From the NCBI GenBank assembly GCA_041691815.1, contig JBEPTZ010000007.1, positions 1 to 64,000 on the forward strand: DNA of 64,000 bases, written 5' to 3'. This stretch comes from 70-18 sp041691815. GTDB taxonomy: Bacteria; Pseudomonadota; Alphaproteobacteria; Acetobacterales; Acetobacteraceae. Shown here in pieces: positions 51,680-60,234 of the stretch. Each line of letters begins with the position of its first letter. Position 1 is the stretch's first letter. The position numbers and the translations under genes are program-made. The notes below the pieces were generated by a model that was not told the origin of the DNA, did no database searches, and saw nothing but the letters and a program-made list of their open reading frames with translations.

Positions 51680-52888
51680 TTATTCTTTAGGCCGCAGCTT
51701 GCCCACTTCCGCGTCGCTCGGCAGCGCGTTGATGCCATCCACGTAGCGCCAGTCCACCATCACGCCCTGGCCGTCCTTCACCGCGGTCTTGCCGACATAG
51801 GTGCCGAGCGTGCTCTGGTGGTCCTGTTTGCGCCACAGCGCCCGCCCGAACGGCGTATCGAACGCGACGCCGGCGAACCCGTCGGCCATCTTCTCGCTGT
51901 CCACCGACCCGGTCTTGGCGATCCCGGCGGCGATCGAGGTGATCAGCGCATGCCCCACCACGCTACCCATCTCCGGCAGCGCCTTGAACCGCTCCTTGTA
52001 CTGCGCGATGAAATGCGTGCCCGAGGTGTTGATCACGCTCTCCACCGGATACCCGGTCACGATCCAGCCCACCGGCGCCTCGTCGCCCAGCGGCTTCAGA
52101 TATTCCGGTTCGCCGGTCAGCATGCTCACCACGCCGCGTTTCTCGAACAGCCCGCGGGTGTTGCCGGCGCGCACGAACTTGGTCAGGTCGGGCCCGAACG
52201 TCACGTTGAAGATGTTGTCCGGCTTGGCCGCCTCCAGTGCGGCCACCGTGGCGCCGGCGTCGATCTTGCCCAGCGCCGGCCATTGCTCGGCCAGGAACGT
52301 GGTGTCCGGCCGCTTCTTCGCCATCAGCAGCTTGAACCACTTCACCGCCGACTGCCCGTACTCGTAGTTCGGCGCCACCGTCACCCATTTATTGCCTGGC
52401 AGCTTGGCGGCATCCTCCACCAGCATCGCCGCCTGCATATAGGTGGAGGGCCGCAGCCGGTAGCAGTAGCGATTGCCGTCCGACCACACCAGCGCATCGC
52501 CCAGCGGCTCGCCGGCCACGTACAACTTCTTGTTCTGTTTGGCATAATCGCTGATCGCCAGCCCGACATTGGACAGGAAGCCGCCGGCCAGCAGGTCCAC
52601 CTTCTGCTCGTTGAGCAATTCGCCGGCCAGCCGGATCGCGTCCTGCGGCTTGCCGGCATCGTCGCGGCTGATCACCTCGATCCTGCGCCCCAGCACGCCG
52701 CCCTCGGCATTCACCTGCTCCACCGCCAGTTGCCAGCCATTGCGATACGGCAGGGTGAACGAAGGGATCGCCGAATACGAGTTGATCTCGCCGATCTTGA
52801 TCGCATCCGCCGCTTGCGCCCGCACGATGGCCGGCATCGCCAGCGTTGCCGTCGCGGTCGTCAACAAAGTCCGGCGTGTCACAAGCAT
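51680..52888 (-). CDS. ABC transporter substrate-binding protein (set 1)
   Basis: A 402-residue LivK-like receptor. The start MLVTRRTLLTTATATLAMPA has a twin-arginine signal cleaved near VRAQA, and GGGGAG lies upstream. The mature chain begins IKIGEINSYSAIPSFTLPYR and continues GGVLGRRIEVISRDDAGKP. It is the first gene of the set 1 transporter; the fused permease and both ATPases follow. The ligand is probably an amino acid or amide and cannot be fixed. Confidence 0.88.
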   Translation of the reverse strand: MLVTRRTLLTTATATLAMPAIVRAQAADAIKIGEINSYSAIPSFTLPYRNGWQLAVEQVNAEGGVLGRRIEVISRDDAGKPQDAIRLAGELLNEQKVDLLAGGFLSNVGLAISDYAKQNKKLYVAGEPLGDALVWSDGNRYCYRLRPSTYMQAAMLVEDAAKLPGNKWVTVAPNYEYGQSAVKWFKLLMAKKRPDTTFLAEQWPALGKIDAGATVAALEAAKPDNIFNVTFGPDLTKFVRAGNTRGLFEKRGVVSMLTGEPEYLKPLGDEAPVGWIVTGYPVESVINTSGTHFIAQYKERFKALPEMGSVVGHALITSIAAGIAKTGSVDSEKMADGFAGVAFDTPFGRALWRKQDHQSTLGTYVGKTAVKDGQGVMVDWRYVDGINALPSDAEVGKLRPKE

Positions 52889-52994
52889 CGCTCTACTCCC
52901 CCTCAATCCCCGGCCCGCAGCATCGGCCACGTTCCGCCCGGCGTCCAGCGGCACGCCAGCCCGCGGTAACGCCAACGGATGAAAAGTTTTTTTG

Positions 52995-53018
52995 CTTCTT
53001 TTTGTTCACAAAAAGAAG
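52995..53018. terminator. Single terminator-type palindrome, copy 6 (half element)
   Basis: The 24-base CTTCTTTTTG/CAAAAAGAAG palindrome appears in the opposite orientation to copy 4, preceded by AAAAGTTTTTTTG. It lies ten bases after the cofD stop on the minus strand, so it probably ends the cofD transcript upstream of the liv genes. Confidence 0.7.
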
Positions 53019-53028
53019 GCCTTGCTCC

Positions 53029-53973
53029 CTACCCCACCAGCGAATCCGCCGTCTCCAGCGCCACCCGCGCCAACGCCTCGCAATCCTCCGGCGTATCGGT
53101 GCCCAATTCCGCGGCAAAGGCACGGATCGGCAGCCCGGAAATCTGGCCCGCATCCTTATGGTCCAGAATGAACCCATCGAGCATATGTGCGTAGCGGCGG
53201 GCGATTCCAGCGGCGGAGGCTGAAATGCCGAGGTCGCGCAGCATCCGCGCGATCGGCCCGTCTGCGGTTGGGCGGCCGCCCAGCGGCGAGATGGCGAGGA
53301 TCGGCGCGGTGCATTCGGCGATCGCCGCCCGCATGCCGGGAATCGCCAGGATCGGGTCGATGCTGCTGAACGGGTTGTCCGGCCCCACCAGCACCGCGCG
53401 CAGCCGGGGGCCGGCCAGCGCCGCCAGGATGTCCGGATGCGGCCGCGCCGCGATCGCCCCGGCGAACACCACCTCATGCACCACCGGCCGCGCCGCCTGA
53501 CGGATGGCATAGTCGTGCAGCGCAATCCAACCGCCATCGGTGCGTAGCCGGGTCTGCACCGGGTCGTCGCTCATCGGCACGATCGGTGAGCCGACGCCGA
53601 GGCGGCCCGCCAGGTCGGCGGTGATCGTCGACAGCAACTCCCCGACCCGCAACCGCCCGGTGCGCGCCACCTGCAGCGCCAGATCACGATCGCCCAGCCG
53701 CCACCACCCGGCGCCGCCGAGCGCCCCCAGGGTCTGCATGAACACCAGGCTGTCATCCCGCCGCCCATGCCCGGCGGCGGTGTCGTCCAACCCCGCCAGC
53801 GCGTACAGCGCCGCGTCGATCGCCGGACAGATGGCCAGGCCCAGATGCTCGAAATCATCGCCGGTATTGGCGACAACCATCAGGTCCGCGGTCCGCAGCA
53901 GGCGGCTCAACCCGAAAGCCAGCCGCCCGCCACCGATACCGCCGGCCAAAACGACGACAAGGGAGCGAGCCAT
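53029..53973 (-). CDS. cofD: 2-phospho-L-lactate transferase CofD-like (F420 pathway)
   Basis: A 314-residue CofD/FbiA homologue, which joins a phospho-lactate-type moiety to the deazaflavin Fo in coenzyme F420 synthesis. The N-terminal nucleotide-binding loop is VVLAGGIGGGRLAFGLSRLL, and NTGDDFEHLGLAICPAIDAA and PIVPMSDDPVQTRL are family blocks. F420 genes are patchy in proteobacteria. No cofC, cofE, cofG or cofH lies in the window. A YvcK-like protein is a less likely reading because the DDFEHLGL block is CofD-specific. Confidence 0.87.
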   Translation of the reverse strand: MARSLVVVLAGGIGGGRLAFGLSRLLRTADLMVVANTGDDFEHLGLAICPAIDAALYALAGLDDTAAGHGRRDDSLVFMQTLGALGGAGWWRLGDRDLALQVARTGRLRVGELLSTITADLAGRLGVGSPIVPMSDDPVQTRLRTDGGWIALHDYAIRQAARPVVHEVVFAGAIAARPHPDILAALAGPRLRAVLVGPDNPFSSIDPILAIPGMRAAIAECTAPILAISPLGGRPTADGPIARMLRDLGISASAAGIARRYAHMLDGFILDHKDAGQISGLPIRAFAAELGTDTPEDCEALARVALETADSLVG

Positions 53974-54037
53974 AGCGCCTCCTTTGAGCAGGCCGCCAGT
54001 GTACCGATGTGCGCCGCCGGAGCAAGTTCCGCCGCCG

Positions 54038-54721
54038 CTACAGAAAGCTGGCGCCGATATTGACCGACAGCGCCAGAATCACCGTATTGAACAGAAACGC
54101 CAGCAATCCATGCACGATCGCCAACCGGCGCAGCTTGCGCGCGGTGATCTGCACGTCCGACACCTGGAAGGTCATGCCCAGCACCAGCGAGAAATAAAAG
54201 AAATCCCAGTAATCCGGCTTCTTCTCGCCGGGAAATTCCAACCCGCCATCCACCCCGCCGCCACGGCTTGAGACGGCGTAATATTCATGCGCATAGCGCA
54301 GCGCAAAGGCGGTATGGGTCATCAGCCACGACAGCAGCAGCGTCGCCACCAGCAGCGCCACGCGCAGCGCCGGCGGCCCGCCATGGGCGTGCTTGATCGC
54401 CGAGAACTCCTCGATGATCACCGCGAAGCTGGCGGCGACGGCACCCACCGTCAGCCAGAATATCGTCCACTCGCCCTCCTGCTGGCGCTCCGCGTCGGCC
54501 GCCATGCGCCCGTCCCGCTCGCGGCTGAACGCCACCGCCGACAGCAGCAGAAACACCAGGCAGCCGAAATCCCATGCCAGGATGGTCGCCGTCAACGGCG
54601 CCAGGGTGGCCGGCAGCAACACCAATGCCATGACACCGGCGACGGTGCCGAGGCCCAGATGCGGCCGCACCCGCACCGCCCGCCACAGCCAGCCCAGCGA
54701 AGCGCGGCGGCGGGCAGTCAC
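54038..54721 (-). CDS. DUF1345 membrane protein
   Basis: A 227-residue protein with five or six hydrophobic segments. DUF1345 features are LAWDFGCLVFLLLSAVAFSR, LLSWLMTHTAFALRYAHEYY and PDYWDFFYFSLVLGMTFQVS. Function is unknown. Its start overlaps the M20 peptidase stop by four bases, so both come from one transcript. Confidence 0.87.
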   Translation of the reverse strand: MTARRRASLGWLWRAVRVRPHLGLGTVAGVMALVLLPATLAPLTATILAWDFGCLVFLLLSAVAFSRERDGRMAADAERQQEGEWTIFWLTVGAVAASFAVIIEEFSAIKHAHGGPPALRVALLVATLLLSWLMTHTAFALRYAHEYYAVSSRGGGVDGGLEFPGEKKPDYWDFFYFSLVLGMTFQVSDVQITARKLRRLAIVHGLLAFLFNTVILALSVNIGASFL

Positions 54722-55845
54722 TCAAGCGTCGCCAGCAGCCCCGCCATCAGCCGGCCGCGCCGCACCAGGCTGTCCACCTCGATATGCTCCTCCAGCGTGT
54801 GCGCCCCGCCGCCCTGCACGCCCAGCCCGTCCAGCGTGGCGATCCCCATGGCGCCGGTGAAATTGCCGTCCGAACCGCCGCCGGAACTCTGGTGCGGAAT
54901 AGCGAATCCGAGCGATTGCGCGATCGCCTCGGCATGGCCCCACAGCGCCATCCCCCTGGCATCCGGCTCCCACACCGGGCGGGTCACGCCGCGGGTGACC
55001 TTGAACTGCACATCGTTGCTGGTGGCCGACAGCGCCAGCATCGCCGCCACCCCGCGATCCAGGTCCTCCTGCTTCTTGGCCATCGACAGCGCCTGCCCGG
55101 TGCAGGTGGTGGTGACGCAGTTGACCCACTGCCCGCCATGGATCACCCCCACGCTGAAGGTGCAGTCGTCGCTGGTCATGTCCTCGATGCGCACCAGCTG
55201 GCGCGCCATCTCACGGATCGCGCTGCGCCCCTCGGCCAACCGTGCGCCGGCATGGCTCGGCCGCCCGGTCGCCTCCAGCTCGAACCGGGCGATGGCATAC
55301 CGCCCGGTCACCACGCCGCCATCCGGCCGCCCCGGCTCGGGGATCAGCACATATTTATGCCTGCGCGCCTCGGCCTCGATCACGTCGCGGGTGGAAGGCG
55401 AGCCGATCTCCTCGTCCGAGGTGAACAGGAAAGTGACCGGCAGCCTGGTCGCCACCCCGGCGCCGGCCAACTGCCGCACCGCCTCCAGGCTGAGATAATT
55501 GCCGCCCTTCATGTCGCAGATCGCCGGCCCGTAACAGCGCGCGCCATCCCGCCGCCACGGCAGTTTTTCCAATGTGCCGACCGGGTGGACGGTGTCCAGA
55601 TGCCCCATCACCAATATCCCCGGCGCGCTGGAAGGGTGCGGAAAACTGGCCCGCACACAATCCCCAAGCCCCATCCGGCCGGGAATCCGCTCGATCCGGG
55701 CACCGGCCAGCAGCAGGTCGCGGCTGGCCAGGTCCATCATCCGGTTCACCGCGCCGGCATCATAGGTGGGGCTTTCGCACTCCACCCAAGGGCGCAGGCC
55801 GGTGAGCATGGCATCGGCGTCGAACGGCAGGGTTGCGGGGTTCAT
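54718..55845 (-). CDS. M20 family metallopeptidase (carboxypeptidase G2-like)
   Basis: A 375-residue zinc exopeptidase or deacylase. Metal ligands and catalytic residues lie in MGHLDTVHPVG, YGPAICDMKGG, FTSDEEIGS (catalytic E and ligand E) and PEPGRPDGG. A C-terminal histidine is in GGGAHTLEEH. The SHAG dimerisation-domain motif (GRPSHAGARL) is present. No signal peptide is visible, so the enzyme is cytoplasmic, acting on glutamyl or N-acyl-amino-acid substrates. Confidence 0.88.
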   Translation of the reverse strand: MNPATLPFDADAMLTGLRPWVECESPTYDAGAVNRMMDLASRDLLLAGARIERIPGRMGLGDCVRASFPHPSSAPGILVMGHLDTVHPVGTLEKLPWRRDGARCYGPAICDMKGGNYLSLEAVRQLAGAGVATRLPVTFLFTSDEEIGSPSTRDVIEAEARRHKYVLIPEPGRPDGGVVTGRYAIARFELEATGRPSHAGARLAEGRSAIREMARQLVRIEDMTSDDCTFSVGVIHGGQWVNCVTTTCTGQALSMAKKQEDLDRGVAAMLALSATSNDVQFKVTRGVTRPVWEPDARGMALWGHAEAIAQSLGFAIPHQSSGGGSDGNFTGAMGIATLDGLGVQGGGAHTLEEHIEVDSLVRRGRLMAGLLATLE

Positions 55846-55870
55846 GCGTGAAGCTCCAAAAAAGGAAGGT

Positions 55871-55985
55871 CTTCTTTGTTTGAAAACAAAGAAGCAAAAA
55901 AACTTTATCCCTTAAGGGCGGGTTGTCGAGGCCACGTGCGAAGCACCGGATAAAGTTTTTTGCGCGCTTTTTTCCAAAAAAGCGC
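55871..55985. terminator. Paired-palindrome terminator element, copy 7
   Basis: The palindromes are 55871-55894 and 55964-55985. The second has GCGC ends (GCGCTTTTTT/AAAAAAGCGC) where others have GTTC/GAAC, with both arms changed together. It lies between the livF set 2 stop and the M20 peptidase start, both on the minus strand. Confidence 0.7.
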
Positions 55986-55997
55986 TGCTTCTCTCCT

Positions 55998-56699
55998 CTA
56001 AACCCCCAGATAAGCCGCCTTCAGCCGCGGATCCCCGGCAATCGCCGCAGCCGGCCCGGACAGCGCGATCTGGCCGTGCTCGATCACATACGCCCGCCCG
56101 GCAATCGCCAGCGACTGCACCACGTTCTGCTCCACCAGCAGGATCGCCAGCCCCTCGTCATGCAGCCGGCCGATCAGCGTGAACAATTCCTCGGTCAGCA
56201 GCGGCGACAGGCCGAGCGATGGTTCGTCGAGGATCAGCAGCCGCGGCTCCGCCATCAGCCCGCGCCCGATCGCCAGCATCTGCTGCTCGCCGCCGGACAG
56301 CGAACCGGCGTTCTGCCCCAGCCGGCTGCGCAGCCGAGGGAAAATCTCCAGCACCCGCTCCAGGTTGCGCCCGCGCTCGGCCCGGCCGCGCAGCCAGGCG
56401 CCCATGCGCAGATTGTCGCGCACGGAGAGCGTCGGGAACACCCGGCGCCCCTCCGGCACATGGATCAGCCCGGCGGCGACGATGCGGTCATGCCGCGCCC
56501 CGGTGATATCCGCCCCCTCGAAGCGGATGCTGCCGGCACGCGGTGGAATGAGGCCAGAGAGCGCGCGGTTCAGCGTGGTCTTGCCGACCCCGTTGGCGCC
56601 CAGCACGGCGACGATCTCGCCGGCGGCCACATCGAGATCGATGCCGTGCAGCACCTCGAACGGCCCATAGCCGGCGAATAATCCGCGAATTTCAAGCAT
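55998..56699 (-). CDS. livF: Branched-chain-type ABC transporter ATPase LivF (set 2)
   Basis: A 233-residue ABC ATPase. Walker A is LGANGVGKTTLNRALSG, the signature is LSGGEQQMLAIGRGL, Walker B is LLILDEPSLGLSP, and Q replaces the switch histidine in LLVEQNVVQSL. It starts at ATG 56699 and overlaps livG of set 2 by eight bases. It is the last gene of the sseA-livM-livG-livF run. Confidence 0.9.
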   Translation of the reverse strand: MLEIRGLFAGYGPFEVLHGIDLDVAAGEIVAVLGANGVGKTTLNRALSGLIPPRAGSIRFEGADITGARHDRIVAAGLIHVPEGRRVFPTLSVRDNLRMGAWLRGRAERGRNLERVLEIFPRLRSRLGQNAGSLSGGEQQMLAIGRGLMAEPRLLILDEPSLGLSPLLTEELFTLIGRLHDEGLAILLVEQNVVQSLAIAGRAYVIEHGQIALSGPAAAIAGDPRLKAAYLGV

Positions 56700-57426
56700 G
56701 TCGGGCCATCCGGGCGGCCGCACCCCGCCCCAGATAGGCCTCGATCACCGCAGGGTCCTCGGCGATCTGGTGCGGCGTGCCGGCGGCGATCAGCACCCCC
56801 TCGGCCAGCACGTAGACATGGCCGGCAAGCGCGGTCACCGCCTGCATGATGTGCTCGATCAGCAGTATGGTGACGCCGCGCCCCTGCACCTGGCGGATCA
56901 ACGCCACGATGTCGTTGATCTCCGACGGATTGAGCCCGGCCATCACCTCGTCGAGCAGCAGCAGCTTCGGCCGCGTCGCCAGCGCCCGGGCCACCTCCAG
57001 CCGCTTGCGCCCGGCGACCGTCAGCGCGGCAGCCGGCCGATCGAGAAACGCGCCGAGCCCAAGCTCCTCGCCCAGCGCCCGCGCCCGCGCCGTCGCCTCG
57101 GCCGGATCGGCAGTGCGCAGAAAGGCGCCGACACGGATATTCTCGGCCACCGTCAGCCCGGCGAACGGCTGGGTGATCTGGAAGGTGCGAACCATGCCGG
57201 CGGCGGCGATCTGGTCCGGCCGCTGGCGGGTGATATCGGCCCCCCGAAACCGCACCCGGCCCGCATCGGGGCGGATGAAGCCGGCGATCATCGCGAAACT
57301 GGTGGTCTTGCCGGCGCCGTTCGGCCCGATCAGCGCGGTGATCGAACCCTCGGCGACGTCAAGATCGACCCCGCTCACCGCCTTCAACCCGCCGAACCGC
57401 TTGGACAGCCCCCGCACCTCAAGCAT
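56692..57426 (-). CDS. livG: Branched-chain-type ABC transporter ATPase LivG (set 2)
   Basis: A 244-residue ABC ATPase. Walker A is IGPNGAGKTTSFAMIAG, and the Q-loop area has VRTFQITQPFAGLT. The signature is the LivG variant LTVAGRKRLEVARAL, Walker B is LLLLDEVMAGLNP, and H is in LLIEHIMQAV. The glutamate after Walker B is followed by V rather than P, which is common in this subgroup. The start at 57426 overlaps livM by eight bases. Confidence 0.9.
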   Translation of the reverse strand: MLEVRGLSKRFGGLKAVSGVDLDVAEGSITALIGPNGAGKTTSFAMIAGFIRPDAGRVRFRGADITRQRPDQIAAAGMVRTFQITQPFAGLTVAENIRVGAFLRTADPAEATARARALGEELGLGAFLDRPAAALTVAGRKRLEVARALATRPKLLLLDEVMAGLNPSEINDIVALIRQVQGRGVTILLIEHIMQAVTALAGHVYVLAEGVLIAAGTPHQIAEDPAVIEAYLGRGAAARMARHA

Positions 57427-58369
57427 GCTTCCCCCGCTTCCGCAGCGAGGCAAGGCCGCCCGGCAGTACCGCGATGATCAGCAGCAGCACCACGCCATAC
57501 AGCATCAGTGCGAAGCCCGGGGTCTGGATCCAGGCGCGCGCGGTGTCGGCCACCGCATGCAACGCCACCGCGCCGAAGATCGGCCCCCACACCGTGCCGG
57601 CGCCGCCGATCATCGCCACCAGCAGCATCTCCACGCTGCGCTCCACCCCGAAGCCGATCTCGGGATCGATGAACAGATAGGTCTGGCAGTAGACCACCCC
57701 ACCCAGCGCCGTCACCGCGCCGGACAGCGCCAGCGCCGCGGTCTTGGTGCGCACGATATCCACCCCCAGCGCCCGCGCCGCATCCTCGTTCTCGCGGATC
57801 GCCACCAGCCTGGCGCCGAACCGCGAGCGGCGCAGCCACAGCGCGCAGCCGGTCGCCAGCGCCAGCAGCGCCAGCATGATGGCGTAGGAGGCGCGGCGGT
57901 CGGCGAACTGGAAATTGGCGAACCCCATGCGCAGCGGCAGATTGATCCCCTGGCCGCCGCCGGTAAACGTAAGCGCCGTCGCCAGCACATGAAACGCCTC
58001 GGCGAAGGCCAGCGTCACCAGCGCGAAATAGGCCCCGCGCAGCCCGGCACGAAACGCCGCGAACCCGACCACCGCACCCGCCAGCCCGCCGACCACCGCC
58101 GCCACCGGCAGCGCCAGCCACGGCGACAGGCCCCAGCGGGTGGCGAACAGCGCCGCCACATAGGCGCCAAGCCCGAAGAACAGGCTGTGCCCGAAGCTGA
58201 TCAGCCCGCCGAACCCCCCGGCCAGGTTCCAGGACTGGCCGAGAAACGCCGAAAACACCGTCAGCATGGCGATGCTGACCAGGTATTGCGAGCTCAGCCC
58301 GAACGGCACCAGCGCCGCCACCACCATCAGCACGAATAGCAGCTTGCGCAACAGACTCATCGAACGCAT
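57419..58369 (-). CDS. livM: Branched-chain-type ABC transporter permease LivM (set 2)
   Basis: A 316-residue permease with about eight to ten hydrophobic segments: LAGGFGGLISFGHSLFFGLG, RGAYFALVTLAFAEAFHVLA and GGAGTVWGPIFGAV are LivM blocks. It starts at 58369 (MRSMSLLRK) or 58360. No LivH or binding-protein gene accompanies this set, so a functional importer would need partners from elsewhere, possibly the LivH half of the set 1 fusion. Confidence 0.88.
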   Translation of the reverse strand: MRSMSLLRKLLFVLMVVAALVPFGLSSQYLVSIAMLTVFSAFLGQSWNLAGGFGGLISFGHSLFFGLGAYVAALFATRWGLSPWLALPVAAVVGGLAGAVVGFAAFRAGLRGAYFALVTLAFAEAFHVLATALTFTGGGQGINLPLRMGFANFQFADRRASYAIMLALLALATGCALWLRRSRFGARLVAIRENEDAARALGVDIVRTKTAALALSGAVTALGGVVYCQTYLFIDPEIGFGVERSVEMLLVAMIGGAGTVWGPIFGAVALHAVADTARAWIQTPGFALMLYGVVLLLIIAVLPGGLASLRKRGKHA

Positions 58370-58383
58370 GGCGACCGGCACCC

Positions 58384-59256
58384 TCAACCGGTCTCGATCG
58401 GCAGCGCCGCATCCTTCGCCCACTCGCCCATCGAGGCGTCATACAGCGTGATGTTGTCGTAGCCGAGCTGATGCAGCCGGAACAGATCGATGGTCGCCGA
58501 GATGCCGCCGCCGCAATAGCAGATCACCCGCTTCTCCGGCGTCACGCCCGCTGCCGCGAATTTCGCCCCCGCCTCAGCCAGCGGCGCGAAGGTCTTGCGC
58601 GCCGGGTCCACCAGCGTCGCCGCCGACACGTTGACGCTGCCGGGAACCCGCCCCGGCCGGCCATACCGGCTGGGCCCTACGCCTGCATGCAACTCGGCGT
58701 TCAGCGCATTGACGATCACCGTGCCCGGCTGGTCGATCGCCGCCAGTACCGCCGCCTTGTCGACGAACATCCCCGCCCGCGGCGCCGCCGCAAACCGCGC
58801 CGGCGGATAAGCCGCAGCCGCCCCGCTCGCGGTCGGCCGCCCCTCCGCCTGCCAGGCCTCCAGCCCGCCATCCAGCACCGCCGCGTCGCAGCCCAGTGCC
58901 CGCAGCATCCACCAGGCCCGCGTCGCCCACATCATGCTGCCGCCGCTGTACAGCACCACCCGCGCCCCCGGCCCCACGCCGTGCCGCCCGAACGCCGCCG
59001 CCGCCTCGGCCACTGGCGGCATCATGAACCGCAGCGTGGTGCCCTGGGCGGAGAAATCGCGTTGCAGATCAAGGAAATTGGCGCCCGGAATATGCGCCGC
59101 GGCGAAACTCTCATGCCCCGCGACCACATTATACGGCAACCCGCTGCCGGGCAGCGCCGGGTTGAGATGCGTCGTGCAGTCATACAGCCGCAGCTTCGGG
59201 TCACCGAGTATCGCGGCAAGCTCCGCTGTGCCGATCAGCGCCTCTGGGTCGCGCAT
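58384..59256 (-). CDS. sseA: Two-domain sulfurtransferase (mercaptopyruvate/thiosulfate type)
   Basis: A 290-residue tandem rhodanese. The first domain (1-135) is inactive in appearance, with YSGGSMMWATRAWWMLRALG at the loop position. The second has the active cysteine in VICYCGGGISAT. It lies 14 bases upstream of livM set 2 on the same strand and is probably its operon leader. Thiosulfate versus mercaptopyruvate preference is uncertain: the CGGGISAT loop differs from the CGSGVTAC form of mercaptopyruvate enzymes. Confidence 0.87.
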   Translation of the reverse strand: MRDPEALIGTAELAAILGDPKLRLYDCTTHLNPALPGSGLPYNVVAGHESFAAAHIPGANFLDLQRDFSAQGTTLRFMMPPVAEAAAAFGRHGVGPGARVVLYSGGSMMWATRAWWMLRALGCDAAVLDGGLEAWQAEGRPTASGAAAAYPPARFAAAPRAGMFVDKAAVLAAIDQPGTVIVNALNAELHAGVGPSRYGRPGRVPGSVNVSAATLVDPARKTFAPLAEAGAKFAAAGVTPEKRVICYCGGGISATIDLFRLHQLGYDNITLYDASMGEWAKDAALPIETG

Positions 59257-59311
59257 GCCATCCCCCCGTTGCTGGTAGGGTATCTTGCACGTCCCACGCG
59301 CCGCGCCAACC

Positions 59312-59677
59312 TCAGAGCGCCGTCTCCGCCACGTGCCACAGCACGCCCGAGCGGTCGAACAGGAACCCGACCTTCATCCCCCAGTCCTGCATCGCCGGCG
59401 CACGCGGCGGCCGCACGCCAAATTCCGCCACCAGCGCCGCGCCGTCCACCCGCGCCCACCAAGCATCAACATCGCGCACCAGCAACTGCAGCATGCAGTT
59501 CTCGGCGAATTCCTTGACGTAGTAGTCCTGCAGGATGAAATCGCACCCGCCCAGCGTCATGCCCACCACGCTCTCGGAGGCGTAGCTCACGACAAAACCC
59601 AGCGCCTCGTAGAACCGCCGCGACAGCGCAAAATCCCGCGCCGGCACAAACGGCCGCAGCGCCAGAACCTGCTCCAT
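59312..59677 (-). CDS. VOC family (glyoxalase/bleomycin resistance-like) protein
   Basis: A 121-residue single vicinal-oxygen-chelate domain. It begins LALRPFVPARDFALSRRFYE, with LLVRDVDAWWARVDG in the middle and GVLWHVAETAL at the end. Single-domain members include glyoxalases and antibiotic-binding proteins; the ligand is unknown. The start at 59677 follows a GGGAGGG box at good spacing. Confidence 0.8.
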   Translation of the reverse strand: MEQVLALRPFVPARDFALSRRFYEALGFVVSYASESVVGMTLGGCDFILQDYYVKEFAENCMLQLLVRDVDAWWARVDGAALVAEFGVRPPRAPAMQDWGMKVGFLFDRSGVLWHVAETAL

Positions 59678-59726
59678 GGCACCCTCCCCTGCGCCGCCGC
59701 CCCGCACGGAGCGGCGGCCGCCCGGT

Positions 59727-59996
59727 TCAGACCGTCTTCTTCAGCGTCGGCGATGCCTTGAACCGCACCGTCTTACCCGCCTTGACCTTGATCGCCTCGC
59801 CGGTGCGCGGGTTCAGCCCCTTGCGCGCCTTGGTCTTGCGCACCGTGAAGGTGCCGAAGCTCGGCAGCGTGAACTTGCCGTTCTTCTTCATCTCCTTCAC
59901 GATCGCCGACATCAGATCGCCCGCCGCACGATTTGCAGCCGTGCCGGTCAGATCAGCCGAATCCTGCAGCACCGCTGCAATGAACGCCTTCGACAT
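59727..59996 (-). CDS. HU-family DNA-binding protein
   Basis: An 89-residue histone-like protein. The HU signature is GKFTLPSFGTFTVRKTKARK followed by GLNPRTGEAIKV, including the DNA-inserting proline loop (NPRTG), and the C-terminal VRFKASPTLKKTV is normal. It begins MSKAFIAAVLQDSADL. It bends and compacts DNA as a dimer. It is divergent from murQ. Confidence 0.92.
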   Translation of the reverse strand: MSKAFIAAVLQDSADLTGTAANRAAGDLMSAIVKEMKKNGKFTLPSFGTFTVRKTKARKGLNPRTGEAIKVKAGKTVRFKASPTLKKTV

Positions 59997-60234
59997 TCGG
60001 TCAACTTCCTCTACATTGAATAACGCTCGTCCGGGTCTCCCGCGACGCCGTCCCGAATCCGAGCACAGTTCGCAACAGTCCCTAAGACTCCGCCTCCTAT
60101 CAGCGGATTTGCTCTGTTGCAAAAGATTTCTGCGCCGCCGGGCGGCCGAACCGCGAATCAACGTCATTTTTTGGAAAAATCGCCCATTCCCTCCCCCTCT
60201 TGATCCCGCCCCCGCCCTGGCGTCCATTCTCCCG

